Shown: positions 20,296 to 30,559 of the stretch, piece by piece | Position numbering within the stretch: position 1 is the stretch's first letter | How the letters are laid out: each line of letters opens with the position of its first letter | Origin: Isoetes taiwanensis | Lineage: Eukaryota > Streptophyta > Lycopodiopsida > Isoetales > Isoetaceae | Direction of reading: 5' to 3' | Assembly: GCA_021234155.1 (NCBI GenBank) | Contig: JAJEKV010000092.1 | Span: 994,001 to 1,058,000, forward strand | Length of the DNA stretch: 64,000 bases | The notes under the pieces: generated by a model | Database searches by the model: none | What the model was told of the DNA's origin: nothing | What the model saw: the letters and a program-made list of their open reading frames with translations, nothing else | Program-made: the position numbers and the translations under genes

Positions 20296-20562
20296 ATGGC
20301 GCTCAGTATGTCTGCTGCTGGTTTGTACGATAAGTGCACTATGCCCTCCAATTGCCTGGAGTGGATTACTTGTAAAATGAACTGCCTGGACCTCTGGCGA
20401 TGCCACAACCGTGGCATTGCGATGGACGGCTGGTGTGCCGGCATGGCTGAGCATGCCGATCCCCATACAAATGGGATGGAGGTGATTCTGCACCTGCGCT
20501 GGGACCCTGAACAGAACGCATACCACATCCTGCGTATCACCTCTGCTCCGAACCCGGAGTAG
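20296..20562 (+). CDS. Antisense ORF inside the Ty3/gypsy element
   Basis: An intact 88-codon frame opposite to gag-pol, between integrase and the extra ORF. It opens MALSMSAAGLYDKC and contains MAEHADPHTNGMEVILHLRW and a Cys/His/Trp-rich start; it looks coding in composition. It has its own TATA box, and sequence after the stop carries paired motifs (GGGCTCTGAGCCC at about 20,592, GGGCAGTGCCC at about 20,620, GGGCTGTGCCC at about 20,648). Some Tat-lineage elements are known to carry an antisense ORF downstream of pol; this may be a counterpart. Product unknown. Confidence 0.5.
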   Translation: MALSMSAAGLYDKCTMPSNCLEWITCKMNCLDLWRCHNRGIAMDGWCAGMAEHADPHTNGMEVILHLRWDPEQNAYHILRITSAPNPE

Positions 20563-20701
20563 AGGGTGTTTCTTCTTAGGACTTAGAAGATAGGGCTCTG
20601 AGCCCGTTTTTGTATACAGGGCAGTGCCCATAGCGGAAATAACTGGGCTGTGCCCACATTTTGTAAAAAAATTCCACCTATAATATAATTATGCCGCTTG
20701 T

Positions 20702-21741
20702 TTAGTCACTATCTGTGGTGTTGGTGTCTGGAACAGCATCTGTTTGTTGATTTTCACTTTCTGTGGTATGAAATGTTTTGAGGCGAAAGCCATTAACCAG
20801 TGTAGGTAATGGAGTGCCATCTAACTCAGCCAGCTGGAAAACGCTGGGTTTCACCACTTGCACAATTTGATAAGGGCCAAGCCATCGAAACTTTAGCTTA
20901 CCCGGAAACTTTTTTGTACCGAGAATCATAAAGAAGAACCAAATCTCCTTCGTTGAATGTTTTTGTCTTCAGACGTTTATCATGTAAAGATTTTTGCAAC
21001 TGTTGTCCATGAACCTTCTCAGTTCATCCAACTGTTCCAATTGATAAACCCTTTCTTTGAGTGCAGCAGGTGGATTATGGGCGGTAGCCAGTTGAAAACG
21101 GAGAGTTGAAAGGATGTATTCAAACGGCATGAGAGCTTCTTGACTATAAACCAATTTGAAAGGAGTGCATGACCTGTAGCTATTTTGAAACAAGTATTGT
21201 AAGCCCAAAGAACAGTAGGAAGCTTTGTTTGCCAGTCAGTGCGAGAAGCGTCACAAATTTTCTTGAGAATTGTAACCAGAGTTTTGTTTGTGCTTTCTGC
21301 CAACCCATTCCCTTGAGGATAGTAAGGTGTGCTCTTGTGATGATGTATCAGGAGATAATCCGTCAGCTCCTTGATGGTATGATTGATAAAATGGACACCA
21401 CGATCACTGACTAGCTCCGTGGGGCAGCCGAATCGCGTGATGATTTGTTGATAGATGACCTTGGCTGTGCTTGCCGCAGTGTTGTCTGGAAGTGCGCAAG
21501 CTTCCGCCCATTTGGTAGCGTAGTCAGTGAGAACCAGAATGTAGCGGGCACGGGTGTGCCGCGCAGGAGGGTCGATGGGTCCCACAAAATCCATTCCCCA
21601 TTTGCTGAAGGGAAGTGGCGTGGCAACCGGCGTCAAGGGAAGAGCGTCACGGGCCGTGGGCCGTCCCACACGCTGGCAAGCATCACACGTCGGGGCGTGG
21701 GCGTGGCGCGCCTTTGAAGAGCGGCCAAAAATAACCAGCAA
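20702..21741 (-). pseudogene. Integrase of the Ty3/gypsy element (frame-slipped)
   Basis: Zinc-binding remnant CDACQR, then the catalytic core with WGMDFVGPI, VSDRGVHF and NGLAESTNKTL giving the D,D,E triad. A C-terminal segment with KFRWLGPYQIVQVV (the usual integrase SH3-like tail) ends at about 20,702. Frame slips near 21,150 and 20,960 break it. It would insert cDNA in the nucleus, giving the 5-bp duplication seen. Confidence 0.85.
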
Positions 21742-23341
21742 GAAGGATTTTTTGCGTCCGGGGTGTCACCATGAAAATGACCACCACCGAGCCCTTCATG
21801 GGCTTCTCAAACAATATCTGGGACCTCATGAGGGAGAACACAACGTCGAAGGACGGTATCCTTACCCTTTTTGTAAAGATGGCCTGCAACCATGGTGTAG
21901 TCACGGACCTCGCGGAGAAATTGGTGTCGTCGGGATTGTCGCTTGGAGAGAGAGAGCGTGGCGCCCTCCGGTGGAAGGGGCTGTGAGGAGATATCACTGA
22001 AAAGTCATGGAACCAATGTGGTGTTGCCGCGACCGTAAAGAGTTGAGCGTCCGAAAGGCGCGGAGACTCCAAAGGAGGGATCATCCGTGTGGATGCGGAA
22101 AGATAATCCGACAACATGAGATTTTGCCCGCCTTTGTGAACAATTTCAAAAGGTGCAAATTCTTGCAGAAGAAGGACCCAACGAGCTATGCGGCCCGTGG
22201 GCGTGGATTTGTTGATCAAATAAAGAAGTGTTTGGTGGTCAACAAAGAATTTGATCTGACTGCCCAAAAGATAGTGACGGAAGCGCTGGACACAGAAAAT
22301 TAAACCCAAGGCTTCACGCTCTGTGGCAGAGTAGTTGTGCTCAGCAGAATTGAGTTTTCGGCTGGCATATCGGTTTGGTTTGTCAGTGTGCGCATCATAT
22401 TCTTGAGAAAGAACAATTCCAATAGCAAACGCCGAGACATCGACATGAACATGAAAGGGTTTGTCCCATTGAGGAGGAACAAGAACCGGGGCCTGAGTAA
22501 GCAAGAGCTTCAACTGTTGGAAAGCAGCATCCGCCTGGGAATTCCAAGCCCAGGTGGATTCATCACCCGTGAGTTTATGAATGGGATCTGCAATGGCTGC
22601 AAGTCCAGGAATGAAGGTGGAGTAATAATTGACCTTACCTAGGAAAGAGCGTCTCTCCTTGATATTGGCTGGTGCTTGAGCCTTGAGCACACAACTGATT
22701 TTGGCAGGATCCGTGGTGATACCTGCTTTGCTGACAACGTGTCCCAACAGAACACCTGAAGTGACGCAAAAGGTGCATTTCTCGGGATTGAGACTAATGC
22801 CGGACTCATCACATTTCTGAAAGACGAGTTCCAATTTATCCAAATGGTCAGCCATGGAACTGTAGGCAGAGAAGTCATCTTGAAAAATTTGCAAGAAGGG
22901 ATTTTCCTTCATAAAATCATGAAAGACTGAGAGCATGATGCGTTGAAACGTTGATGGAGAGTTTGATAATCCAAAAGGAACCACCTTGTAGGCAAAAGTG
23001 CCCCACGGGGTGGTGAAAGTAGTCTTGAGTTGATCAGATTCTTTGATTGAGATCTGATTGTAGCCCGAAAAACCATCCATGAAGGAGTACATCTCATGTC
23101 CAGCAACCTCTTCCAGAACCTGGTCTGTGAAGGGAAGTGGAAAATGATCACGCTCCGTGGCCTGATTGAGTTTTCGGTAGTCCACGCAAACGCGGATCTT
23201 ACCATTGTGTTTGAGTGCAATGACGATGGGGCTCACCCATTCAGAATGTTTGACCTCATAGATCAAACCTGCAGCAAGAAGTTTGTCAATTTCCGCCTTG
23301 ACGCGATCACGGTAATTGGGGTTGAGCCGGTACTGTCGTTG
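21683..23341 (-). CDS. Reverse transcriptase and RNase H of the Ty3/gypsy element
   Basis: Follows a nonsense codon at about 23,340, after which the frame is open for over 500 codons. RT motifs: VCVDYRKLNQATERDHFPLP, FMDGFSGYNQI, VVPFGLSNSPSTFQR and FQDDFSAYS (catalytic DD). RNase H: DVSAFAIGIVLS, ATEREALGLIF, FFVDHQTLLYL, the usual acidic residues. FQDD in place of YIDD fits the Athila/Tat group. The frame ends at the integrase junction with overlap in another frame. Confidence 0.9.
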   Translation of the reverse strand, partial: QRQYRLNPNYRDRVKAEIDKLLAAGLIYEVKHSEWVSPIVIALKHNGKIRVCVDYRKLNQATERDHFPLPFTDQVLEEVAGHEMYSFMDGFSGYNQISIKESDQLKTTFTTPWGTFAYKVVPFGLSNSPSTFQRIMLSVFHDFMKENPFLQIFQDDFSAYSSMADHLDKLELVFQKCDESGISLNPEKCTFCVTSGVLLGHVVSKAGITTDPAKISCVLKAQAPANIKERRSFLGKVNYYSTFIPGLAAIADPIHKLTGDESTWAWNSQADAAFQQLKLLLTQAPVLVPPQWDKPFHVHVDVSAFAIGIVLSQEYDAHTDKPNRYASRKLNSAEHNYSATEREALGLIFCVQRFRHYLLGSQIKFFVDHQTLLYLINKSTPTGRIARWVLLLQEFAPFEIVHKGGQNLMLSDYLSASTRMIPPLESPRLSDAQLFTVAATPHWFHDFSVISPHSPFHRRAPRSLSPSDNPDDTNFSARSVTTPWLQAIFTKRVRIPSFDVVFSLMRSQILFEKPMKGSVVVIFMVTPRTQKILLAGYFWPLFKGAPRPRPDV

Positions 23342-24496
23342 CTATACTGGACGTGCATCAGATTTGGTAGGAATGGTGAGTTCCCCCAAGGCTTTGTTGA
23401 TCCCCCGAAGATCTCTGTAGCTCCAGGCAAAAATGTGTTTGAACTTTTTGAAGAGCGTGACGGCCTTGTTACGATAGGGTTTCGGAAGATTGGCAGCAAT
23501 GCGGACAGGCTGATTGTTGCCTACGTCCACAATCTCGACTTCAGGAGTCTGAATATGTGGGATAACTTCCGTGTCCTGGACAATATGAGCAGGAGGTTGA
23601 AGCATGACAGGATGCGTGGCACTCTGCGTGGTGAAGAAGAGAGGTTGCTGAGTTTCATCAAGCAGAGGTTGCTTCATGACAGCGTGTACATCTATAGGAG
23701 CTGCAGGAGGTGCAGCATCTGAAAAGTGATCAACACGTTGGATGCGATTGCAAGGAGCCAGGTAAGGGTCAAGCAAGGCAGCCACAGCCTGGTCCTGATC
23801 AAGAGTCATTTCTCCCCAAGGATCAGCATATTCGGGGTAGGATGACAGAGGCAGACTCGCAGGTGGAGCCTGAACTTGATAGATATTCTGTGCTTCCTCG
23901 GAATCGGTGTCGGAGAGAGAGGGTTCAGCATTGTCGACGGAAATGATTTTGCCTGTTTCCAAGTCCATGGTGGCATTGAGGTGACCATCTGTGATAACTA
24001 ACTGATCCGTGGCCCAGTAATGGATACTTTTGGCCTGGCGGAGAAAAGGTCTGCCGACCAACATTTCATAATCACCTGGATCTTCTCCAGCCTTCCAAAC
24101 ACCAAATTCCAAGGGGAATCGGAGATCACCAATGTTGATGTGAAGAAGAGGCGTGACGCCTTGAGGTCGCGTGATATGGCCATTGGCCAATTTGATGTCA
24201 TATGGGGCACGATAGAGTTGTTTGATGCCCATTTGTTTGCGGAGTTTATCCGTGATGAGATTAACTGCGCTACCTCCGTCAATTTGAACATGGTTGACTT
24301 GCTGATTGCCCACCGTGGCATGTACCGTGGGTGTAGAGGTAGCAACAGCCCCAACCAAAACAGTCGGGAGTGGTAACTGGTCCTTGAGAGCAGGACAGAG
24401 TTTCAAAATGGTTGCAAGACCTAGAGGAATTTTGATTTTTGCCAGCTCCTCTTGGAGTTCCAGAGGCACATGAGAAAAAGGATCTGCTGGATCCAC
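23342..24496 (-). pseudogene. Aspartic protease region and RT N-terminus
   Basis: Protease motif HVQIDGGSAVNLI followed by MLVGRPFLR, the flap and C-terminal parts of retropepsin. Then an Asp/Glu-rich linker and the RT connection FKKFKHIFAWSYRDLRGI. A TAG at 23,340 interrupts before QRQYRLNPNYRDRVK, which continues in the same frame into RT, so one substitution separates pro from pol. Confidence 0.8.
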
Positions 24497-24599
24497 GGGT
24501 GCTGGAGTGCGTGGTAAGGAAGCAGCAACTTCTTTGAGTAGGTCAACCTTGGCAGCTATATTTGGATATGTCTGAGAGCGTGGAGGTTGAGACGTGGAA

Positions 24600-26462
24600 G
24601 GTGCGTCTTATCTTTGTTGAGCTCTAGTGGTGGCATGAACATTAGCCAACGTGCGGCCTTCAGCAGCTTGCATGAGGTTCAGAATGCTTTGGCGAACTTT
24701 AGGCATGACATGCGGCATGAGTTTCGCCAAGTCAGGTGCAAAATGGACCTTTTTGTCTTCTGCATGAGGAATTGTGTCGACTGCAAAGGCAGGTTGCGTG
24801 CCATTAGGAATAATGGTTAAGGGACGTGACGCCCTGGTCTGGCGTGAAACCAAACCAACCCAATTTGACGGCTGGACTGGAGGATTGAGAGCTTGAAAAA
24901 TTTCTTCCTGTGCCTGTTGATCCATCTGAGGTTGATTTGCAGGAGCTGGTTGATAGCGTGTTTGCTGAGGCGCGCGAGGTGGCTTCCGAAGAACCGGACG
25001 CGGGCCTTGTTTGCCATTGGCAATCCAAAGTTGGTAAGCCGTGAGGCGTACCGAGGTGGTCTGATTTGTGCCAGGAAGCTGCACCTGAACTTGTGGAAGT
25101 TGAGGACATGCCGTGGTGGTATGACCCCATTCTTGACAGTGATAACACTGAGCTCTAGAAGGATCAAAAGGGGGGCGTGTGTTGGGTCCCCGTTGTTGCT
25201 CTGTTTGCTGATAGAGTTGATTGGGTTGAGCCTGCAGTGGTTGCGGCTGATAGTGGGATTGTTGCTGAGGGGTTGTTTGCACTTGATAAACCAGGTGTAG
25301 GATGAGTGCGAGTGCACTCTTCCGTGGCATGATTGCACATGTTGCATCTTTTACAATGAGGCGGGCCATTGGTGGAGTTGCACTCATTCGCCAAGTGGCC
25401 TTGATATTTGCAGATATGGCACCAGATCTGACTGCACTGCGGATTGGCGTGTTGAGGTTGGACAGCAGTCTGTGGAACCATGACGGGAGGAATGAAAGGG
25501 AGCTCCTGAAGAGCCACGCCACGGGAGGAAACATTGACTGAGTGATTGACAAGGTCGATGGCCTGCTCCAAAGTCTTCGGGCGTAGGTATTCAGTCATGA
25601 GTCGGATAGCTGGAGGAAGTCCTTGGAGAAACCAGACCAAGATCTGGCTCTGTGTGGGGTACTCCTTGAGTTTGCTGAGCAGAATGTGAAGACGATCTGC
25701 AAAATCCCGGACGGACTCCGTGGGCTCTTGTTGAAGGTCATTGAGTTGCTTGAGATGAAGTTGATCATCATCCGTGGTCCCATAGTGAGAAAGAAAAGCA
25801 GTTTTCATTTCGGACCAATCTTGTTTCCAGTGGCTTTTGTTGGACATGAGCCATTGATGAGGAGAGCCACGCAGTGTGGTGGAAAAGATGTGGAATTTCA
25901 GTTGAGGTTGCGCATGACCATTTAGGACAGCCAGAGCCTCAAATTCTTCCATGTGGGCCTGAGCACTTTGGTCTAATGGTTTGCCTTTCGTGTTGCCAAA
26001 GGTAGGATAAGTCAGCTTAAGGGTCTGAAAGGTAGAGGTAAAAGTGCTGGGCTGGACAGGAACATGATAGTGAGGATATTGAGGTGGAGTTGGCGGTGGC
26101 ATGGTGCCTGAAAGACCCTGATGAAGGGGTTGCTGAGGTGGAGGTACTGGAGGTGCCTGATCATTGGTTTTGAGGTCTGTAAGGTTGTAAACAGGAAGAG
26201 TGGTGGGAAATGTAGGGAAGGGAAATTCCTGGGGAGGAGCAAAAGAGACATGTGGATATCCCCGCCCACCCGTAGGAGAGATGATGGTTGTGAAGGCAGA
26301 GGCATATGGCCGTAAGACCGATGGATGAAGGCATGTTCGGGGTATGAAAGTAAGGTTGAGCAGTTGAGCCGGATAGGGCTCCCCGATAGTGATGAGGAGA
26401 CCGAGGCTGTGAGAGCAATGTTTGCACGCTTTGAGGCGGAGAATTTGGACGAGACATGACAC
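24600..26462 (-). pseudogene. Gag of the Ty3/gypsy element (frame-slipped)
   Basis: Pro/Gln-rich N-terminus, then retrotransposon gag core (MEEFEALAVLNGH, then RDFADRLHILLSKL and TSESVRDF-like wording), and three CCHC-type knuckles: CHICKYQGHLANEC, CKRCNMCNHATEEC and, in another frame, CYHCQEWGHTTTAC. One frame slip near 25,200-25,300. Gag would form the particle and package RNA. Confidence 0.85.
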
Positions 26463-26652
26463 GAGGGTGGGTGGCGCCGAATCGAGCCCCTAGACCCAAT
26501 GTGGCCTCCCTCAATGTCATAAGCAGATCCATACATGTCACGCAACAACAGCCCTTCGATGATGGCGCCCAAGCCAGACGCCGTCTGGGGAAAGAAGTTC
26601 TTCCGGCGCGGAAGTTTCTACGCATGCATATGGCGCATGTAAGAAAGGAAAA

Positions 26653-26675
26653 TCGAATCGCACCCGGCAGCGCAA
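26653..26675 (-). other. Primer-binding site of the Ty3/gypsy element (putative)
   Basis: Directly inside the 5' LTR, minus strand reads TTTGCGCTGCCGGGTGCGAT, continuing into TCGA. Its complement looks like a tRNA 3' end with a GGTTCGA-type T-arm. The tRNA identity cannot be given without a tRNA set. Confidence 0.5.
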
Positions 26676-27266
26676 AGGTTTGGGGTCCGGGTTCGGAACT
26701 CCCCGCAAGACAGCCCTCTGTGAGGACCCGTGGATCTAACAGAGAAACCGGGGGACTATGTCACGCTGGGGTTGCAAGAAGAGAACAAGAAGAAGAAAAC
26801 AGAACAAAAGAGAACAATGAGAGGAAAATGATAAGCTTCCTTGATATCAATGATGAACATACATGAGCTCTCGCAATCGAGAGAAGACTGAAAAGAGACA
26901 AGACTCAAAACTCATCTCCAAATCATGTGCTAGATCTACTCATATATATAGTACAATGGCCTTTGGCCCAATATAGACACTCTGACTGATCTCGGTGCCG
27001 ACTCCTGGAAGGAGGCCTGATTTGCAGGAATGCTGGCGGTGCCTCTTGAAGTGCCTAGAATCACGCTGACGCTGACGCGGGCGGTGACGGGCCGTCACTT
27101 GTCTGAGCGGCGCCTTTTGGCGGGCGCTCCCTTTGACTGCGTGGTCTGTTGCTTGGTCTTCTGCTGGGCCTTTGATGGCTGACCCGTGGTTGACTGTGGA
27201 TCCTTGTTCTTGACCTGGTCCGTCGTATGCATGAATAGTCCTGTACCAGGAGGTACAGGACTAACA
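26676..27266 (-). repeat. 5' LTR of the Ty3/gypsy element
   Basis: Near-identical to 16,315-16,904; differences include one at the inner terminus (GG for TG) and a few substitutions and small indels around 27,080-27,130, so the insertion is moderately recent. Confidence 0.9.
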
Positions 27267-27271
27267 CGCAG

Positions 27272-29203
27272 CACATTTTTTGAAGTTAGAGGACAATCTC
27301 ATAGGAGGTTTCACACTTTGTATAACAGCAAAGAAAGCTCTTTTTCTTCTTTTGTAAGGACGCATGGAGCATGAGGTAAAATCACTTTACCATTTTGTGA
27401 TTGAGGCCAAAGCGACTCTCGAATTCCAATCTCCCTCATGTCTTCTCGCACCTTTTCGTTGTCCTTGTCAGCATCTCCAAGTATTGTCTTAATTATATTT
27501 TTTGCAACATTTTTCTCCACGTGCATCGCATCTAGTGTGTTTCGAATAAGAAGATGTTGTAAGATGTAATAGAAAATAAGATAATTACACGTAAAGGTAT
27601 AAGTTCCTATGTACATATACAAGCATGACATACCTCCCAATAAGGAAGCTCGTAAAATATAGAAAGACGTTTCCACCCCGTCCTCTTCGTTGGATCATCA
27701 TTTGCATCATCAACTTTCCTTTTTTGTTTCAATTCTTTTCGAAACAACTCCTTTCTATCCCATTCTTTCTTTTCCATTATCCAGTTTTGTATATCAGTAG
27801 GCTTCACAAGATTTGGAGCTGTCCCAACTTCAATTTTCCCCTCAAAAGCTTTCATTTTTCGAAAATTATGATCAACAGGGAGATATCGGCGATAGCCTGC
27901 ATAAATAAATTTTTTAAGACTGCTAGACTTGCGAACATGAATATCCGGTCCACAGTGGGGACATGCTCGATATCCATGGGTTACACAACCTGCCAACAAA
28001 CCATATGTAGGAAAGTCATGTATAGTCCACATGATAAGGTAAATTTCCTCTCCAGAGTTGGCTTGCTGAAGTCAAATGCCTGTACTCAGGAAGCAATAAT
28101 ATCAACATAATAAAATGTGGCTTTGTGGCTAACCATGGTTCAATATTGTAAAATAACAGGCCAAGTACTCCAGTTATCTCATTTCACTAAACGAGCTTAC
28201 ACCATCAAATGCCAAACCAAACGTGATGTTGCGAGGGTCTTCAGCAAAGTCAGGCTACATGTTGCCGATGTGCTGCCATGCTCGTGAATCGGAGACATAC
28301 CTACAAATGCCATCTTTGCTTACATTGTTGGCATGCCATGTCATGTATCTTGCCATTGATAGACATTCATACAGTTGTAATAGTCAGGGTATGACAGGGA
28401 AGTAACGCACAACTTTACGTGCACTAGGTTTGCCTTTTTGCTCCATCGGCTTTCTTGCCATTTTTCATTAGGGCAAGACTCAAGATTAGCATACTCCCCT
28501 CTGTAAAGAACACAATCATTTGGGCAAGCATGGATAGATCATATTCCAAACCAAGTTCCTTCATCAACGTTTGTACATAATAAGATGAACGTGGCAGTAC
28601 GTTTCCCTTGGGTAACAAATGTCCTCCCAAAACTTTTAGAAGGTCATCAAGACTAGCATTTGACCATCCATGCATAGTCTTCAAATCAAGAATCAAAAGT
28701 ATAGCAGATAATATGTTCAATGAGCTTCCATCATATAATGGCTTTAATGGATCACTAGTGCTGTCACGTAATGGATCTCCATCCGTTATCTGATCTCCAT
28801 TAGTTATTTGATCTCCATCACTTAGTGGACTTCCCCTTACATTGCTATTTGGAAAATCATCCCTAGCACCTTCCAAAGGTACGTGACTTTTATAATCATT
28901 ATCAATTGTCATGAAGGTATCTTGAATTGTTTGAGACACAATAACTTCACATCTAGTGTCCTGCAAAATTGTAATTTTAAACCAGACGTACGCTAAAAGA
29001 TAAATAAGGAATTTTTAAGGGTCTCTCACCTCTTTTAATTGTCGACTCCAACCATTACATTTCAGATGGAGATGGATGTCATCAAGTGAATTCAATCTGT
29101 TTCCATTGCATTTTGTACATGGGCATTCCACAGCTGAAACTCCATCTTTTATAGCTTGGCACTTTAATTCTTCAAAGGTTTGGAGCTCACCAACACGATC
29201 CAT
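27272..29203 (-). pseudogene. tnp2-like: CACTA transposase, N-terminal and TNP2 core
   Basis: Starts at 29,203 (MDRVGELQTFEEL) with the transposase-associated zinc motif CPCTKCNGNR...HLKCNGW. Next come KPLYDGSSLNILSAILLILD and LMKELGLEYD, then the catalytic region DPRNITFGLAFDGVSSF, MWTIHDFPTYGLL with CPHCG, RLSIFYELPYW, and NTLDAMHVEKNV. All are landmark motifs of plant TNP2. Several stops and frame slips; introns near 28,980-29,010 and 27,560-27,620 are likely. Interrupted at 27,272 by the Ty3/gypsy insertion. Confidence 0.9.
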
Positions 29204-29769
29204 TGAAATTTATTTCTATATATTATTAATAAATTTAGGTAATTAGCAAGTACAACACATATACATCAAGTCTAGTATAAAGTGTAGCAATTTAGGTAAA
29301 GCCATTAATCATAACAATATAATTAACTTGCTTCAACTCTATTGTGATCAATTTCAAAATGTGCTTTTGCCATTAATCTAACTAACTCATCTTCCACAAT
29401 AATGCATTACTCAAAAACATCTCTAGGTGACTAAATTATCCTTAATGTGTAATGTTATGCCCCTAATCTAAGAATTTTGGATGCACAATAAACAAAATAA
29501 TAGATTATATGGACAATGTAGAACAAATTTATTCACGAAATGATCTTAAAACAATTTTATGCATAACAACCTACTCTATTCTGTTTATTCGATATTAATG
29601 TTTTTTTCACTAAAACTTGAACTACTACCAGTAAATCATACACAAAAAAACAAAAGAAACAAAAATGAGGGAAAATGGAATTTACCCGCAAACGCAAATT
29701 TCTTGATCCAAACTCTCTCTTGATCTGAGAAATGCTGAGCAGATTGTTTTATTGGAGATACATGAAATG
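29204..29769. other. Upstream flank of CACTA transposase; no gene seen
   Basis: AT-rich; includes the probable 5' untranslated region (pyrimidine-rich CTCTCTCTTGATC near 29,710). No subterminal repeat like that at 12,484 is evident, so the CACTA right end cannot be placed. Confidence 0.35.
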
Positions 29770-30125
29770 GATTCTGACGAGCCTATGGATCATTCAAGCT
29801 CAGAACAAGATAATGAAGATGATGATTTTCAGATGAGGCAAGGTGCAGTCAGTGAAGTGGAGATGAGGAGAGTCTTGAGGATGAAGTATGTTCCCTAGCT
29901 CCAAAATGACCTATGTTGAAGAGAAAGAAACTTGTTAAAAAGAAGAAGATTAGCACTCGGAAGAGAATTGAGGCATACAATCGTCCATCGACTCAGGAAA
30001 TCTTGGATAAAATCATTACAAGAAGCATTCCCATATCTGACACCAGTTTTACGCAAAATGTGGAAAATAGAGGCGGTAAATTGCTTGCAATTCTATTTTT
30101 AGAAATGTTTTTAAATTTGGTAGAT
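29770..30125 (+). pseudogene. Unidentified acidic/basic reading frame
   Basis: MDSDEPMDHSSSEQDNEDDD is read from 29,770, with a stop near 29,898. A second frame from 29,913 gives LKRKKLVKKKKIS, then RPSTQEILDKIITRSIPI, ending 30,131. An acidic stretch followed by a Lys-rich stretch suggests a nuclear protein. Divergent from the CACTA transposase, so it could be an accessory (TnpA-like) gene or a host gene remnant; undecided. Confidence 0.35.
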
Positions 30126-30559
30126 ACTTAATTTGCTTTCCTATGTGTCTTTCTGCCTTTTTCTTAAGAAAATTTGGGCGCCCCCTTTAGTATCTGGTCC
30201 ATTCTTCACAAATAGGCATTATTGAGGTGCACACAGCCCGGCTGGACTTCCTACTTGATTGCTTCTCAGAAGACCTTTGCTCTGAAGCCCTTTGTTGTGA
30301 AATTGATTTATTATGGTTGAAAAATTCATAATTCTTGTATATATACATGAAGTCCAAGGTTTCATCAGTTTACATACTTGCACATGCTAGTTTCAAGGAA
30401 ATCTTTGGATGCACACAACAAAGGAGCGGATGCACACAACAAAGGAACATCTCCTGAACGACCAACAAAAGATTTTTGAATTCTTCTTAATTTGTGTCAT
30501 TGCATTTGTTATACAGTAGGTAATAGAGAATCTAAGAAGGAATGGCAGCATCTTGATTA

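Larger units (their letters stand above)
16315..27266 (-). mobile_element. Ty3/gypsy LTR retrotransposon (Athila/Tat-like), structurally complete, with extra 3' ORF
   Basis: Flanked by the 5-bp target duplication CGCAG (16,310-16,314 and 27,267-27,271). LTRs of about 590 bp (16,315-16,904; 26,676-27,266). Order on minus: 5' LTR, primer site, gag, protease, reverse transcriptase/RNase H, integrase, antisense ORF, large extra ORF, polypurine tract, 3' LTR. The polymerase box reads FQDD in FLQIFQDDFSAYS, close to the FMDDFSVY form of Athila/Tat rather than the common YIDD. Coding frames carry several frame slips and at least one nonsense codon, so it is now probably inactive. Confidence 0.9.
12470..29210 (-). 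mobile_element. CACTA (En/Spm) transposon with TNP2-type transposase, interrupted twice
   Basis: A transposase gene on minus is read in order: N-terminal transposase-associated zinc motif (29,203-29,015), TNP2 core (28,970-27,272), then after the Ty3/gypsy insertion the C-terminal conserved region (16,309-15,481), and after the LINE insertion the final domain (13,815-13,165). Beyond its 3' end are TGCCATTT/AAATGGCA repeats typical of CACTA subterminal regions. Terminal inverted repeats and target duplication are not located, so both outer limits are approximate. Confidence 0.8.
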
